Both the position numbers and the translations under genes were made by a program. From Hoeflea ulvae (GTDB lineage Bacteria; Pseudomonadota; Alphaproteobacteria; Rhizobiales; Rhizobiaceae): a stretch of DNA of 64,000 nt. Of this stretch, positions 1-8,097 are shown piece by piece. The notes beneath the pieces were generated by a model. The model was given only the letters and a program-made list of their open reading frames with translations, did no database searches and was not told the origin of the DNA. Location of the stretch: assembly GCF_026619435.1 (NCBI RefSeq), contig NZ_JAOVZQ010000001.1:2611501-2675500 (forward strand). The letters are read 5' to 3'. Numbering within the stretch: position 1 is the stretch's first letter; each line of letters begins with the position of its first letter.

Positions 1-213
1 GCATTGTTCTTTCTCACGCCGGTCTATTTCCTGACCTCGATCTGGGCCTCGACCAGGGACCGGGCAGGGCACATCGCCATGATCTTCGGTCTGGTGCTCG
101 GCGCGGTGTTTCACCAGGTCGCGCCGGAATTCGACATTCTCTATGCCGGTGTCGTCGGCGGCACGCTTGCCTTTGTCGTTGATCGCTTCTGGAAGCGCGG
201 GGCGGACGCATGA
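1..213 (+). CDS. azlC: AzlC-family branched-chain amino acid exporter subunit, C-terminal part (partial)
   Basis: The reading frame is open from the first base and stops at 213, so only the last 70 residues are present. They are hydrophobic with two likely membrane helices (FFLTPVYFLTSIWAS and a later GVVGGTLAFVVD stretch), which fits the C-terminus of AzlC, the large subunit of the AzlCD pump that exports branched-chain amino acids or their analogues across the inner membrane. The stop overlaps the start of the next gene (ATGA), and that gene has the size and hydrophobicity of AzlD, which supports the pairing. The assignment rests on pattern memory and context; substrate specificity is unknown. 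Confidence 0.7.
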   Translation, partial: ALFFLTPVYFLTSIWASTRDRAGHIAMIFGLVLGAVFHQVAPEFDILYAGVVGGTLAFVVDRFWKRGADA

Positions 214-563
214 GCGGTTACGCGGCCTTTGACGCCTGGTGGTGGCCCTATGTCTTCATCGCCGTGGCCGGCTGGCTGGCGACTGACATCTGGCGCTGGC
301 TCGGCGTTCTGATCGGCAATCGGCTGAAGCAGGATTCGGCTCTGCTGACCTGGGTGCGCGCGGTGGCCACGGCACTGCTCGCCGCCGTCATCGCCAAGCT
401 GATCCTCTATCCGACCGGAGAGCTCAACAATGTCCCGATGGCATTGCGGCTGCTGGCGGTCTCGGTCGGCTTTGCCGCCTTTCTGCTGAGCGGCAAGAGG
501 ATCTGGATCGGCATCGCCGTGGCGCTCGGCCTGTTGATCGGCGGGCAACTGCTGCTCGGCTGA
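210..563 (+). CDS. azlD: AzlD-family small subunit of branched-chain amino acid exporter
   Basis: A 117-residue protein with about four predicted membrane helices (WWPYVFIAVAGWLATDI, AVATALLAAVIAKLILY, MALRLLAVSVGFAAFLL and the C-terminal WIGIAVALGLLIGGQLLL). Size, topology and the four-base overlap with the preceding AzlC-like gene identify it as the small AzlD subunit. AzlC and AzlD together form an inner-membrane exporter; overlap suggests translational coupling. The protein starts at ATG 210. No regulator of the Lrp type is visible in this window. Confidence 0.75.
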   Translation: MSGYAAFDAWWWPYVFIAVAGWLATDIWRWLGVLIGNRLKQDSALLTWVRAVATALLAAVIAKLILYPTGELNNVPMALRLLAVSVGFAAFLLSGKRIWIGIAVALGLLIGGQLLLG

Positions 564-597
564 GCGGTCTCGGCCGCCGGCAGCCGCTCTGCAATGC

Positions 598-1107
598 CTA
601 GTCGTCGAAACGCCGCGCCACCCAGGAATAGCTGTCGGTGACCACATGCACAGGCCCGGTCACCAGCGCCTTGATGTTCTTGGCCTCGGGCAGCACATCC
701 TTGAACCTTTGCAGGGCCCGGGTGGCCAGTCCCGCATCCGGCACCATCTCGGCTTCCGCAATCCGCGGCTGATCCTCCGCCGGGGCGACCGGCAGCGCAG
801 CGCCGGCTGCCGGCATCGGTATGTCGGCCCCGGGCACCATGCTGTCGGGGATCGTCGGGCCGATGCTGGCTGCCTCGTTCGTCGGCGGCTCGCTCGTCAC
901 CTCGGCCAGTCCGGCGTCGTGCGGCGTCTGGCACACCGCGACCACCACCGGATAGGACAGGTTGGAGAAGCCCCTGAGCTTGTCTTCCGACACTTCATCG
1001 CAGGCCTGGATCGTCGCCCAGCGCTCGTCGAGCATCCGGATGTGGTGGCACTGGGTCGCGGTATCGTCGCATCCAAGGATCGACATGATGATGAAAGCGG
1101 TCTGCAT
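598..1107 (-). CDS. Hypothetical protein with Pro/Ala-rich middle
   Basis: A 169-residue protein that I do not recognise. The start at 1107 is preferred over an upstream in-frame ATG at 1134 because a GAGG ribosome-binding sequence lies about five bases before it. The N-terminal third (MQTAFIIMSILGCDDTATQC) could be a short hydrophobic signal and contains several cysteines. The middle (about residues 70-120) is rich in Pro, Ala and Glu and is probably flexible; the C-terminal part (PEAKNIKALVTGPVHVVTD) looks folded. It runs towards azlD on the opposite strand. Codon use agrees with neighbours, so it is likely real. Confidence 0.6.
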   Translation of the reverse strand: MQTAFIIMSILGCDDTATQCHHIRMLDERWATIQACDEVSEDKLRGFSNLSYPVVVAVCQTPHDAGLAEVTSEPPTNEAASIGPTIPDSMVPGADIPMPAAGAALPVAPAEDQPRIAEAEMVPDAGLATRALQRFKDVLPEAKNIKALVTGPVHVVTDSYSWVARRFDD

Positions 1108-1430
1108 GAAAACCTCGCAAATTCTGCAATGCACCGCTCATGCCGTCACAATGCCGCAAAACCAAGGCAATGAAGCAAGATCACCGGATCGCCATCTCGG
1201 CCCCACGCCGCTTCGCGCTTAGCGCAGATGATGCGGGGAATCTTGCAACGCCCTGAAGGGATTCTATGTTTGGTCATCCGGCTTGCCGGAGCGCCGTTGC
1301 CTGCGCGCCGGAAAGCCAGCCGCAGGCTGCAACGCTTCGGCGCTGGACATCACAGCACCTGCGCTGTCTTATGCTGGCATGCGGCCCGCAGGACTGATAC
1401 CTGCAGGAGACACCAGACAGGAGAGATCGC
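1108..1430. other. Intergenic region between divergent genes (323 bp)
   Basis: This stretch separates the hypothetical gene on the minus strand from the SHOCT-protein gene on the plus strand and must hold both promoters. A loose plus-strand match to rhizobial promoters (CTTGCA, 16-base spacer, CTATGT) lies near 1244-1271, but it is too weak to call. I see no RNA gene or repeat here. Confidence 0.5.
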
Positions 1431-2327
1431 GTGGCAGACTTGACCCCAGAGACACGCCAGGCGTTAGCCGGGATCGCCAGCCGCCACGGTGTCAGTCCGG
1501 AGGCCGTCGAGCATCTGCTGATGGCGCTGATTGCCGGGCAGGGTAGCCAGGCCCAGTTCAACCATCCCGATCTGGGCGGCATGGGGCAATGGTCGCAGGG
1601 CGGCATGACCATGGTCGGCGACATGTTCAACACCGCGCTCAAGGCGAGGGTCGACGCGCTGTGCAACGAGGTGGCGCAGGTGATGCGTGAGGCTGCACCG
1701 GTGCAACTGCCGTCAAGCGCGTCTTCGCAAACACAATCGCAAGGCTCTGATCGCGTCGGCGTCAGCCTGTTTGTCTCCGGCTTCCCCGCCGGTCATTGGT
1801 GGCCCGAAGAACTCGGCCAGGCCGCTTCCACCGGGGCGCAGAACCAGATGCGCTATGCCTGGTTTCCCGACGCTGCGCGGCTTGCCATCGATGCGGGCGA
1901 CGGCAAGGTCAGGGTCTATGACACCGGCGATCATCGCATTGCCGGTTTTTCGCAACAGCAATCGGGCGACCAGTCGCTGAGCTTCACCTCGCAACATGGT
2001 CTTGTCAGTCTCTCCGAATTGCGCCAGGTCAATGCCGGCCGCCGTGACGAGGCCAACCCGACGCCGACGCTGTCCGAAGCGCTTCTTGGCACATCCGCAG
2101 ACACTCCGACCGCCGAGGCCACACCCGGTGAAGCCCCGTCCGCGCCGCCGGAATCGCGCCGGCCGGAAACAGCTCCGGTCCAGCCCTCGGCCGCTGCCGC
2201 GCCTGAAGCCAATGACGAGACCGATATCTTCGCCAAGATCGAACGGCTGGCTGCACTTCATGCAAAAGGCATTCTCACCGATGCCGAATACCAGTCCAAG
2301 AAGGCCGAGCTGCTGGCCCGCATCTGA
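1431..2327 (+). CDS. SHOCT-domain protein
   Basis: A 298-residue protein whose last 33 residues (DIFAKIERLAALHAKGILTD and onward, with AEYQSKKAELLARI) match the SHOCT motif, a short C-terminal helical hairpin found on many bacterial proteins and thought to mediate oligomerisation. Residues 1-90 look helical, with glycine- and methionine-rich segments; residues 105-200 form a probable globular domain (VGVSLFVSGFPAGHWWPEEL); residues 205-260 are a Pro/Ala/Thr linker. Translation probably starts at GTG 1431, preceded by CAGGAGAG. No signal peptide is seen. Specific function is unknown; the name describes only the C-terminal motif. Confidence 0.75.
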   Translation: MADLTPETRQALAGIASRHGVSPEAVEHLLMALIAGQGSQAQFNHPDLGGMGQWSQGGMTMVGDMFNTALKARVDALCNEVAQVMREAAPVQLPSSASSQTQSQGSDRVGVSLFVSGFPAGHWWPEELGQAASTGAQNQMRYAWFPDAARLAIDAGDGKVRVYDTGDHRIAGFSQQQSGDQSLSFTSQHGLVSLSELRQVNAGRRDEANPTPTLSEALLGTSADTPTAEATPGEAPSAPPESRRPETAPVQPSAAAAPEANDETDIFAKIERLAALHAKGILTDAEYQSKKAELLARI

Positions 2328-2362
2328 TGCACGGAGGTTAAGCCTGTTCTGGTCGGTTCCGG

Positions 2363-2788
2363 TCAGAGTGCGGCGCGGATCTTTTCGGCATTGGCCTTGA
2401 TCACGCCCATGTCTTCCATGGTGCCGGTATGCGGTTTCAGCGCCACGCCGTCAAAGCGGGGGATCACATGCACATGCAGGTGAAACACCACCTGGCCGCC
2501 GGCACTTTCGTTGAACTGCTGGATGGTCACGCCATCGGCGCTAAAGGCCTTGATCACCGCCCGCGCCATCTTCTGCGTCGTCGCCATCACCGCTGACAGA
2601 CTGTCGGGCTCGACATCGAGAATGTTGCGCGCGGGCGCCTTCGGGATCACCAGGCAATGGCCGTCGCCGCGTGGCATGATGTCCATGATCACCAGTGTGT
2701 GTTCGTCTTCATAAAGCCGTTCGGCGGGCAACTCGCCGCGCAGGATCTTGGCAAACACATTGCTGTCGTCATAGCTGGGCGCGGTCAT
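2363..2788 (-). CDS. HIT-family nucleotide hydrolase/transferase
   Basis: A 141-residue protein with the histidine-triad signature HLHVHVIPRF at residues 103-112, the active site in which the central histidine attacks the alpha-phosphate of nucleoside phosphoramidates or dinucleoside polyphosphates. The N-terminal half has the typical HIT pattern (FAKILRGELPAERLYEDEHT and later GHCLVIPK). The start at 2788 is favoured over an in-frame ATG at 2815 because GGAGA lies eight bases upstream. Length is normal for Hint-type proteins. It lies just upstream, on the same strand, of nothing obviously linked in function; a housekeeping role in clearing nucleotide adducts is inferred from the family. Confidence 0.9.
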   Translation of the reverse strand: MTAPSYDDSNVFAKILRGELPAERLYEDEHTLVIMDIMPRGDGHCLVIPKAPARNILDVEPDSLSAVMATTQKMARAVIKAFSADGVTIQQFNESAGGQVVFHLHVHVIPRFDGVALKPHTGTMEDMGVIKANAEKIRAAL

Positions 2789-2873
2789 CGGGCAGTCTCC
2801 GGTTGTTCGTCTCACATGGTTGTATCCGGCGCAGGGCCGGGGTCAAGCACAAGGGGCAAGCGCCAGTCCGTCT

Positions 2874-4133
2874 TCAATCCTGGCCAGCATCCGGCTCCGT
2901 GCCGCCCTTGCGGAACGGCCCGTGCTCGCTCAGCACCTGGCCGATATGTTCGACATCGCGGCGTTCGCGCTCGAGATAGTCGGCGACGGCGCGCCTGAGG
3001 CCGGGATGGTCGATGTAATGCGCCGAATGGGTGGTGGCCGGCAGATAGCCGCGCGCCAGCTTGTGCTCGCCCTGCGCCCCGGCCTCGACCCGCGCCAGAC
3101 CCCTGGCGATGGCGAAATCGATCGCCTGGTGATAGCAGACCTCGAAATGCAGGAACGGGTGATCCTCGACGCAGCCCCAGTGGCGGCCATAGATGCAATC
3201 GTCTCCGAGGAAATTGATCGCACCTGCGATGAACCGGCCTTCGCGTCGCGCCATTACCAGCAGCACATCCTCGGCCATGCGCTCGCCGATCAGCGAGAAG
3301 AACTCCCGCGTCAGATAGGGCCGCCCCCATTTGCGCCCGCCGGTATCGATGTAGAATTCATAAAATGTATCCCAGACACTTTCGGTCAGGTCGCTGCCGG
3401 TCAGCCATTCGATCTCGATGCCGTTTTCCAGCGCCGCCTTGCGCTCTTTCCTCAGCTGCTTGCGCTTGCGCGAGGCCAGCGTGTCGAGAAAATCCTCGTA
3501 GCTGTCATAGCCGGGATTGCGGAAATGAAACTGCTGGTCGGTGCGGTGCAGATAGCCCTCGGCCTCGAATGCCGGGATCTCGGCTTCGGGCACAAAAGTG
3601 GCATGCACTGACGACAGCCCCAGTTGCGTGCACAGCGAGCGTCCACCCGCGGCCAGCGCTCGTCTGCGCGCCTCGCTGCCCGGACCCTGTCGCACCATCA
3701 GCCGCGGCCCGGTGGCCGGCGTGAACGGTGCTGAACATTGCAGCTTTGGATAATAACGCCCGCCGGCGCGCTCGAACGCATCGGCCCAGGCGTGATCAAA
3801 CACATATTCGCCCATCGAATGGCTCTTGATATAGGCGGGCATTGCGCCTTCCAGCCCTCCGTCCGGGCCGCGCAAGACGATGTGGCGCGGCAGCCAGCCG
3901 ACCTCGGCCGACACCGAACCGGAGTCTTCGAGAGATGATAAAAAAGCGTGGCTGACAAAGGGGTTATAGGCAATTCCGGATTCAGTCTCGGAGCTGCTTG
4001 ATTCCGTTTGCGAACTGCCTGATGGAGATCGTGAGCGCCGCGCCGCGCCACCCAGCCGGCTCCACTCCTCCGCGGTGACCGCCGACATGTCCTCGATGGT
4101 CGACAGCGTGTGATCTGGGGTCTCAGTGCTCAT
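2874..4133 (-). CDS. GNAT-superfamily protein of the DUF482/COG3146 (FemAB-like) family
   Basis: A 419-residue protein. NPFVSHAFLSSLEDSGSV (residues 57-74), RHIVLRGPDG and the C-terminal GYLPATTHSAHYI are typical of the PF04339 family, which folds as tandem acetyltransferase-like domains related to FemA/B aminoacyl transferases. The substrate is unknown for the family. Residues 33-53 are an arginine, serine and glutamate-rich low-complexity stretch just before the conserved core, apparently an insertion in a normally compact N-terminus. The stop lies about 85 bases upstream of the HIT gene on the same strand, so the two could be co-transcribed. Confidence 0.8.
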   Translation of the reverse strand: MSTETPDHTLSTIEDMSAVTAEEWSRLGGAARRSRSPSGSSQTESSSSETESGIAYNPFVSHAFLSSLEDSGSVSAEVGWLPRHIVLRGPDGGLEGAMPAYIKSHSMGEYVFDHAWADAFERAGGRYYPKLQCSAPFTPATGPRLMVRQGPGSEARRRALAAGGRSLCTQLGLSSVHATFVPEAEIPAFEAEGYLHRTDQQFHFRNPGYDSYEDFLDTLASRKRKQLRKERKAALENGIEIEWLTGSDLTESVWDTFYEFYIDTGGRKWGRPYLTREFFSLIGERMAEDVLLVMARREGRFIAGAINFLGDDCIYGRHWGCVEDHPFLHFEVCYHQAIDFAIARGLARVEAGAQGEHKLARGYLPATTHSAHYIDHPGLRRAVADYLERERRDVEHIGQVLSEHGPFRKGGTEPDAGQD

Positions 4134-4211
4134 GCAACTCCGTTCCGGACAGGGCCGATACCCGTGTCCGGCCTGTCTTCCAACGTAAGTTGCCTACCCC
4201 GTTTGACAAGG

Positions 4212-4943
4212 TCAGGCGTCCACCGTCGTGTCCGGATCAAAGCCCTCGAAGGTCATCTGGTCGCCATGCGCCCTGGTCAGCGCCCGCGCCGCGGCATCGC
4301 GCACGGTCCAGGTGATCACCGGAACGCCCTGCTTGCGCAGTCCCTCGACATAGCTGTTGGGCAGGTGGTGCACGCAGTAGGAGATGAAATCCAGCCCCAG
4401 CTGCATCGCCTCGTCATGCTTGAAGAATGTCTCCGGCTTGACCCCCTCGGCGGTCAGTCCCAGCGGGCAGGTGGCGCCGCAGGCCTTGAGGTCGCGCAGC
4501 AGGGCATGGTCGAAACTCATCAGCGCCACCGGCCCGTCATATTTCTCCAGGCACTCGACCACCGCATCGGCAAAGCCGTCATCATCACCGGGCCGGCCCT
4601 TGAGCTCGATGATCAGCGGCACCTGTCCAGCAACCAGCCTGAACAGTTTTGGCAGCGACATCACCCCGTCCGCAGTTCCGCCGACCCGCAACTGCGCCAG
4701 TTCCTGCGAAGTGCGCTCCCGCACATCGCCCGACAACCCGCAGAGCCGTTCCAGATCATCATCGTGAAACACCACCGGCACGCCGTCGGTGGCGATGTGA
4801 ATGTCGCACTCGATCGCGTAACCGGATGCAATCGCACGGGAAAAGGCCGTTGCGGTGTTTTCCCAGATGCTCCGGTTCATGTCGTGATAGCCGCGATGGG
4901 CGATCGGCCGCGCGGTCAGCCAGCCAAGGTCTTTCTGTGCCAT
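4212..4943 (-). CDS. Glycerophosphodiester phosphodiesterase
   Basis: A 243-residue protein with the GDPD catalytic pattern: AHRGYHDMN at residues 15-23, ECDIHIATDG at 45-54 (Glu and Asp as metal ligands) and FHDD at 59-62 with the second catalytic histidine; ELKG follows later. Such enzymes hydrolyse glycerophosphodiesters to sn-glycerol 3-phosphate and an alcohol. No signal peptide is visible, so it is cytoplasmic like UgpQ. It follows the RidA gene on the same strand with only five bases between stop and start, indicating co-transcription. No ugp transporter is nearby, so the link to glycerophosphodiester uptake is not shown. Confidence 0.9.
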   Translation of the reverse strand: MAQKDLGWLTARPIAHRGYHDMNRSIWENTATAFSRAIASGYAIECDIHIATDGVPVVFHDDDLERLCGLSGDVRERTSQELAQLRVGGTADGVMSLPKLFRLVAGQVPLIIELKGRPGDDDGFADAVVECLEKYDGPVALMSFDHALLRDLKACGATCPLGLTAEGVKPETFFKHDEAMQLGLDFISYCVHHLPNSYVEGLRKQGVPVITWTVRDAAARALTRAHGDQMTFEGFDPDTTVDA

Positions 4944-4948
4944 GGGAC

Positions 4949-5416
4949 TTACCGGATCTCGATCACGGCATCGACTTCAACCGCTGCATTAAGCGGCAGG
5001 CTGGCGGTGCCGACGGCGGCGCGCGCATGTTTGCCGGCGTCACCCAGGATCTCGGCAATCAGGTTCGAGGCGCCGTTGATCACCAGATGCTGTTCGGTAA
5101 ACGTCGGCTCGGAGGCGACGAAGCCGCCCAGCTTGACCACCCGGACGATCCGCTCGAGATCGCCGCCCAGTGCCGCCTTGGCCTGGGCCAGGATGTTGAT
5201 CGCACAGAGTTCGGCTGCGCGCTGGCCTTTGGCGACGTCGACATCGCGGCCGAGCAGTCCCGTGGCGTAAAGTGCGCCGTTTTCCATCGGCAACTGGCCG
5301 GAGATGAACAGAAGCGAGCCGCTGATGACATAGGGCAGGTAATTGGCAGCCGGTGCTGCCGCTTCGGGAAGCACGATGTCGCGGGCGGCCAGGCGGGATT
5401 CAACACTATCGGTCAT
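4949..5416 (-). CDS. RidA/YjgF-family protein
   Basis: A 155-residue member of the Rid family (SGSLLFISGQLPMENG motif near residues 33-48, GLLGRDVDV, AAELCAINILAQAKAALGGD). Rid proteins deaminate reactive enamine or imine intermediates produced by PLP enzymes, or serve related roles; this one belongs to the longer roughly 150-residue type, whose activity is less certain than true RidA. The start at 5416 is chosen because GGAG lies just upstream; longer versions from 5428 or 5512 are possible. It leads a two-gene unit with the downstream phosphodiesterase and is divergent from eipB. Confidence 0.85.
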   Translation of the reverse strand: MTDSVESRLAARDIVLPEAAAPAANYLPYVISGSLLFISGQLPMENGALYATGLLGRDVDVAKGQRAAELCAINILAQAKAALGGDLERIVRVVKLGGFVASEPTFTEQHLVINGASNLIAEILGDAGKHARAAVGTASLPLNAAVEVDAVIEIR

Positions 5417-5541
5417 GAGGGGCTCCATCTTCGTCTCTGTTAAGGCTGCGCCGGCGTTTTGTCGGAACTTGCAAGTTCCGCCTCGCTTTTGCCGTGTCTG
5501 CTCATATAACATCGGCTCAGGATTCGACAGGAGAAAACCTG

Positions 5542-6360
5542 ATGCGCATGTTAGTTATCGCGTCGCTTGCCATTGTGGCGGCCACGCCGGCGATCACCCA
5601 GGCCCAGGCCGGGCCGGGAGGCCTTGCCACCCACCGCGCGGTCTATGACCTTTCGCTCAAGGAGGCGTCCGAACGTTCGGGCATTTCCGGCATGGTCGGC
5701 CGCATGGTCTATGAATTTGGCGGCTCGGCCTGCAGCGGCTACACCGTCAGCTTCCGCTTTGTTACCGAGATCGCCACCGGCGACTCCTCGCGCATCACCG
5801 ATCAGCAGACCACCACATTCGAAGACATCCGCAACCAGACCTTCCGCTTCGTCACCCGCTCCTTTGTCGATCAGCAACTCGACCACGAGGTCCGCGGCTC
5901 GGCCGAGGTTGACGGCGACGGTCTGGCGGTCACGCTCGAGCAGCCCGACAAACTGGCGCTCGACATCGGCACGGCGCGCTTTCCCACCGAGCACATGATC
6001 GAAATGATCGACAAGGCCCGCGACGGCGAGCGGTTTTACGAATCGCGCATCTATGACGGGTCCGACGAAGGCGACCGGGCGATGCTGACCACCACCATTG
6101 TCGGTGAAAAGCAGCCGGTCGAGAGCGGCGATACCGAAGCCAAGCTGGCGGGCGAACTCGGCAACGAGGCCTACTGGCCGGTGTCGATGGCCTATTTCGA
6201 GGAAAATTCCGGCGGTGACGAACTGCCGGTCTATTCCATCGCATTCAAGCTCTATGAGAACGGCGTCACCCGCGACCTGACCATGGACTATGGCGACTTC
6301 GTGCTCGAAGGCCAGCTGGCGCAGCTCGACATGTATGAACCGGAGCCCTGCAAGGAGTAG
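5542..6360 (+). CDS. eipB: Periplasmic cell-envelope integrity protein EipB (DUF1849)
   Basis: A 272-residue protein with a clear signal peptide (MRMLVIASLAIVAATPAITQ, cleavage after AQA near residue 23). The mature part matches the DUF1849/EipB family of Rhizobiales, periplasmic beta-spiral proteins needed for envelope integrity in Brucella. The family's conserved cysteine pair is present: Cys64 (GGSACSGYTV) and Cys270 (EPEPCKE at the C-terminus), expected to form a disulfide. The start at 5542 follows CAGGAGA; an upstream in-frame ATG at 5494 would precede the signal sequence and overlaps the divergent RidA gene leader. It stands alone, divergent from ridA. Confidence 0.88.
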   Translation: MRMLVIASLAIVAATPAITQAQAGPGGLATHRAVYDLSLKEASERSGISGMVGRMVYEFGGSACSGYTVSFRFVTEIATGDSSRITDQQTTTFEDIRNQTFRFVTRSFVDQQLDHEVRGSAEVDGDGLAVTLEQPDKLALDIGTARFPTEHMIEMIDKARDGERFYESRIYDGSDEGDRAMLTTTIVGEKQPVESGDTEAKLAGELGNEAYWPVSMAYFEENSGGDELPVYSIAFKLYENGVTRDLTMDYGDFVLEGQLAQLDMYEPEPCKE

Positions 6361-6476
6361 GGCGAGATACTACAGTGGCCGCTGCAGCGATGCCACCCGT
6401 GCCGTGCTGCGCAACAGCCGATTCTCGGGCTGGGGCATTTGTCCCTCGCACCTCGCGCCGGCAGACCGCATGTAAA

Positions 6477-6500
6477 CGGGGCGCCACTGATGACGCCCCG
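6477..6500. terminator. Candidate bidirectional terminator hairpin
   Basis: A 7-bp stem CGGGGCG / CGCCCCG with a ten-base loop sits between the convergent eipB and NCS1 transporter genes. There is no long T tract on either side, so it may be a weak or factor-dependent stop. Confidence 0.35.
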
Positions 6501-6526
6501 CGCAGATACGAACCGGATGTCGAAGT

Positions 6527-7954
6527 CTATTTCTTGGTCACCACATAATAGACGACGCCGCCCAGTGCCGCGCCGATGACCCAGGAGAAGCCCGACAGGA
6601 AGGCCAGCGCCGGCAGCCAGACGGTGGCCACCGAAAACACCGAGGTCAGCGCGAAGGCGATCAGCGCCCGCTTGTTCCAGCCATTGTCGTAGAAATATTC
6701 GCCATTCGGATCGGTCGAGAACAGCTTCTGGATGTCGAGCTTGCCGTTCTTGATCATGTAATAGTCCACAATCATGATCCCGTAGATCGGCGCCAGCACC
6801 GCGCCCAGCGTGTTGACGAAGTTGAAAATGCCGATCTGGCTGATGACCGAGACCCACAACCCGCCGATGATCAGCGCGAAGCCCGAGGTGATCAGCCCGC
6901 CGATGCGGAAATTGATCTTGCTCGGATAGAGATTGGCAAGGTCATAGGCCGGTGGAATGAAGTTCGCCACCAGGTTGATGCCGACTGTTGCCGCAAAGAA
7001 CATCAGTGCTGCGATGAAGGTCAGTGGCAGCGAATCCACCCGCGCGATGATGTCAGTCGGATTGGTCAGCGCCTCGCCCCAGATCGCCACCGTACCCGCT
7101 GTCACGATCAGTGCGATCAGCGAGAAGAAGGCGATGTTGAGCGGCAGTCCGGTGAGATTGCCCTTCTTCATCTCGCTCTGGCTTTTGACGAAGCGGGAAA
7201 AATCGCCGTAATTGATCACCACGGCGGCAAAATAGGCGATCATGGTGCCGACAATGGCAAGAAACGCCGAGAACGAGCTGCCTTGATAGGTTCCGGTGCC
7301 CTTGAAGATCGTGCCCAGTTCCGAAAACAACCCGCTGCCGGCTTTCCACCAGATCACGCCGGCGAGGATGATCATCACCGCATAGACGAAAGGACCGGCA
7401 AAGTTGAGGAACTTGGTGATCCACTCGATGCCGTTCCAGAACAGCCAGATCTGAAAACACCAGACCATCAGGAAGGCGATCCAGTCGATGCCGGTCATGC
7501 CCAGGAACACCGGTTCGCCGGAGGCGCCGAACAGCGCATTGAGCAGCAGCGCCACCGCCGTCGAGGCGAAATAGGTCTGCGCCCCGTACCAGAAGATCGC
7601 CACGATGGCGCGCAGCACGGCCGGCAGGTTGGCGCCGCGGATGCCCATCGAAGACCGCGCCATCACCGGAAACGGAATGCCGTATTTGACGCTTGGCTCG
7701 CCCATCAGATTGACCAGCCACATGACGAAGACACCGGCCAGCAGGATCGCCGCGAACACGGTCCAGCCATTCAGGCCGAAAGTCAGGAACAGCGACGCCG
7801 CCAGCGTGTAGCCGAACAGGCTCTGAACATCATTGGCCCAGACATTGAAGATCTCGAACCAGCCCCAGCTTCGGTCCTTGACCGGGATCGGCTTCAAATC
7901 CTCATTATACAGGCTTGGATCGTGGTTCTTGATTTGCAGGTCTTCATTCATCAT
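6527..7954 (-). CDS. NCS1-family nucleobase/allantoin-type cation symporter
   Basis: A 475-residue polytopic membrane protein with about twelve hydrophobic segments. Family marks include the N-terminal DRSWGWFEIFNVWANDVQSL, the helix-1 region, GEPSVKYGIPFPVMARSSMG (residues about 85-105), INYGDFSRF in the middle and VDYYMIKNGKLDI near the C-terminus, all typical of NCS1 symporters (PucI, CodB, Mhp1 relatives) that import purines, pyrimidines, allantoin or hydantoins with H+ or Na+. Substrate cannot be assigned. A start at 7954 or 7951 is likely because a GGGGGG tract lies just upstream. It is divergent from the resolvase-like gene, and the shared 143-bp region contains tandem repeats. Confidence 0.9.
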   Translation of the reverse strand: MMNEDLQIKNHDPSLYNEDLKPIPVKDRSWGWFEIFNVWANDVQSLFGYTLAASLFLTFGLNGWTVFAAILLAGVFVMWLVNLMGEPSVKYGIPFPVMARSSMGIRGANLPAVLRAIVAIFWYGAQTYFASTAVALLLNALFGASGEPVFLGMTGIDWIAFLMVWCFQIWLFWNGIEWITKFLNFAGPFVYAVMIILAGVIWWKAGSGLFSELGTIFKGTGTYQGSSFSAFLAIVGTMIAYFAAVVINYGDFSRFVKSQSEMKKGNLTGLPLNIAFFSLIALIVTAGTVAIWGEALTNPTDIIARVDSLPLTFIAALMFFAATVGINLVANFIPPAYDLANLYPSKINFRIGGLITSGFALIIGGLWVSVISQIGIFNFVNTLGAVLAPIYGIMIVDYYMIKNGKLDIQKLFSTDPNGEYFYDNGWNKRALIAFALTSVFSVATVWLPALAFLSGFSWVIGAALGGVVYYVVTKK

Positions 7955-8021
7955 GTATCCCCCCAATGGATGAACAGTGTGATTGGTCTCGCACCATCTG
8001 CATGGCGCCACGCTTTACAGT

Positions 8022-8069
8022 CGTGCATTATGCCGTGCATAATAACGTCCGTAATGGCGTGCAAAATGT
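8022..8069. repeat. Four tandem 12-bp direct repeats in the divergent promoter region
   Basis: Consecutive 12-mers start at 8022, 8034, 8046 and 8058 and read CGTGCATTATGC, CGTGCATAATAA, CGTCCGTAATGG and CGTGCAAAATGT, sharing the core CGTGCAWAAT (the third is the most diverged). The first two also form a perfect inverted repeat, ATTATGC-CGT-GCATAAT (8027-8043). The array lies between the transporter start (7954) and the resolvase-like gene start (8098), where an operator would be expected. The binding protein is inferred, not known. Confidence 0.7.
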
Positions 8070-8097
8070 CAACAGAAATTCTCTGACGGGAGACAGT

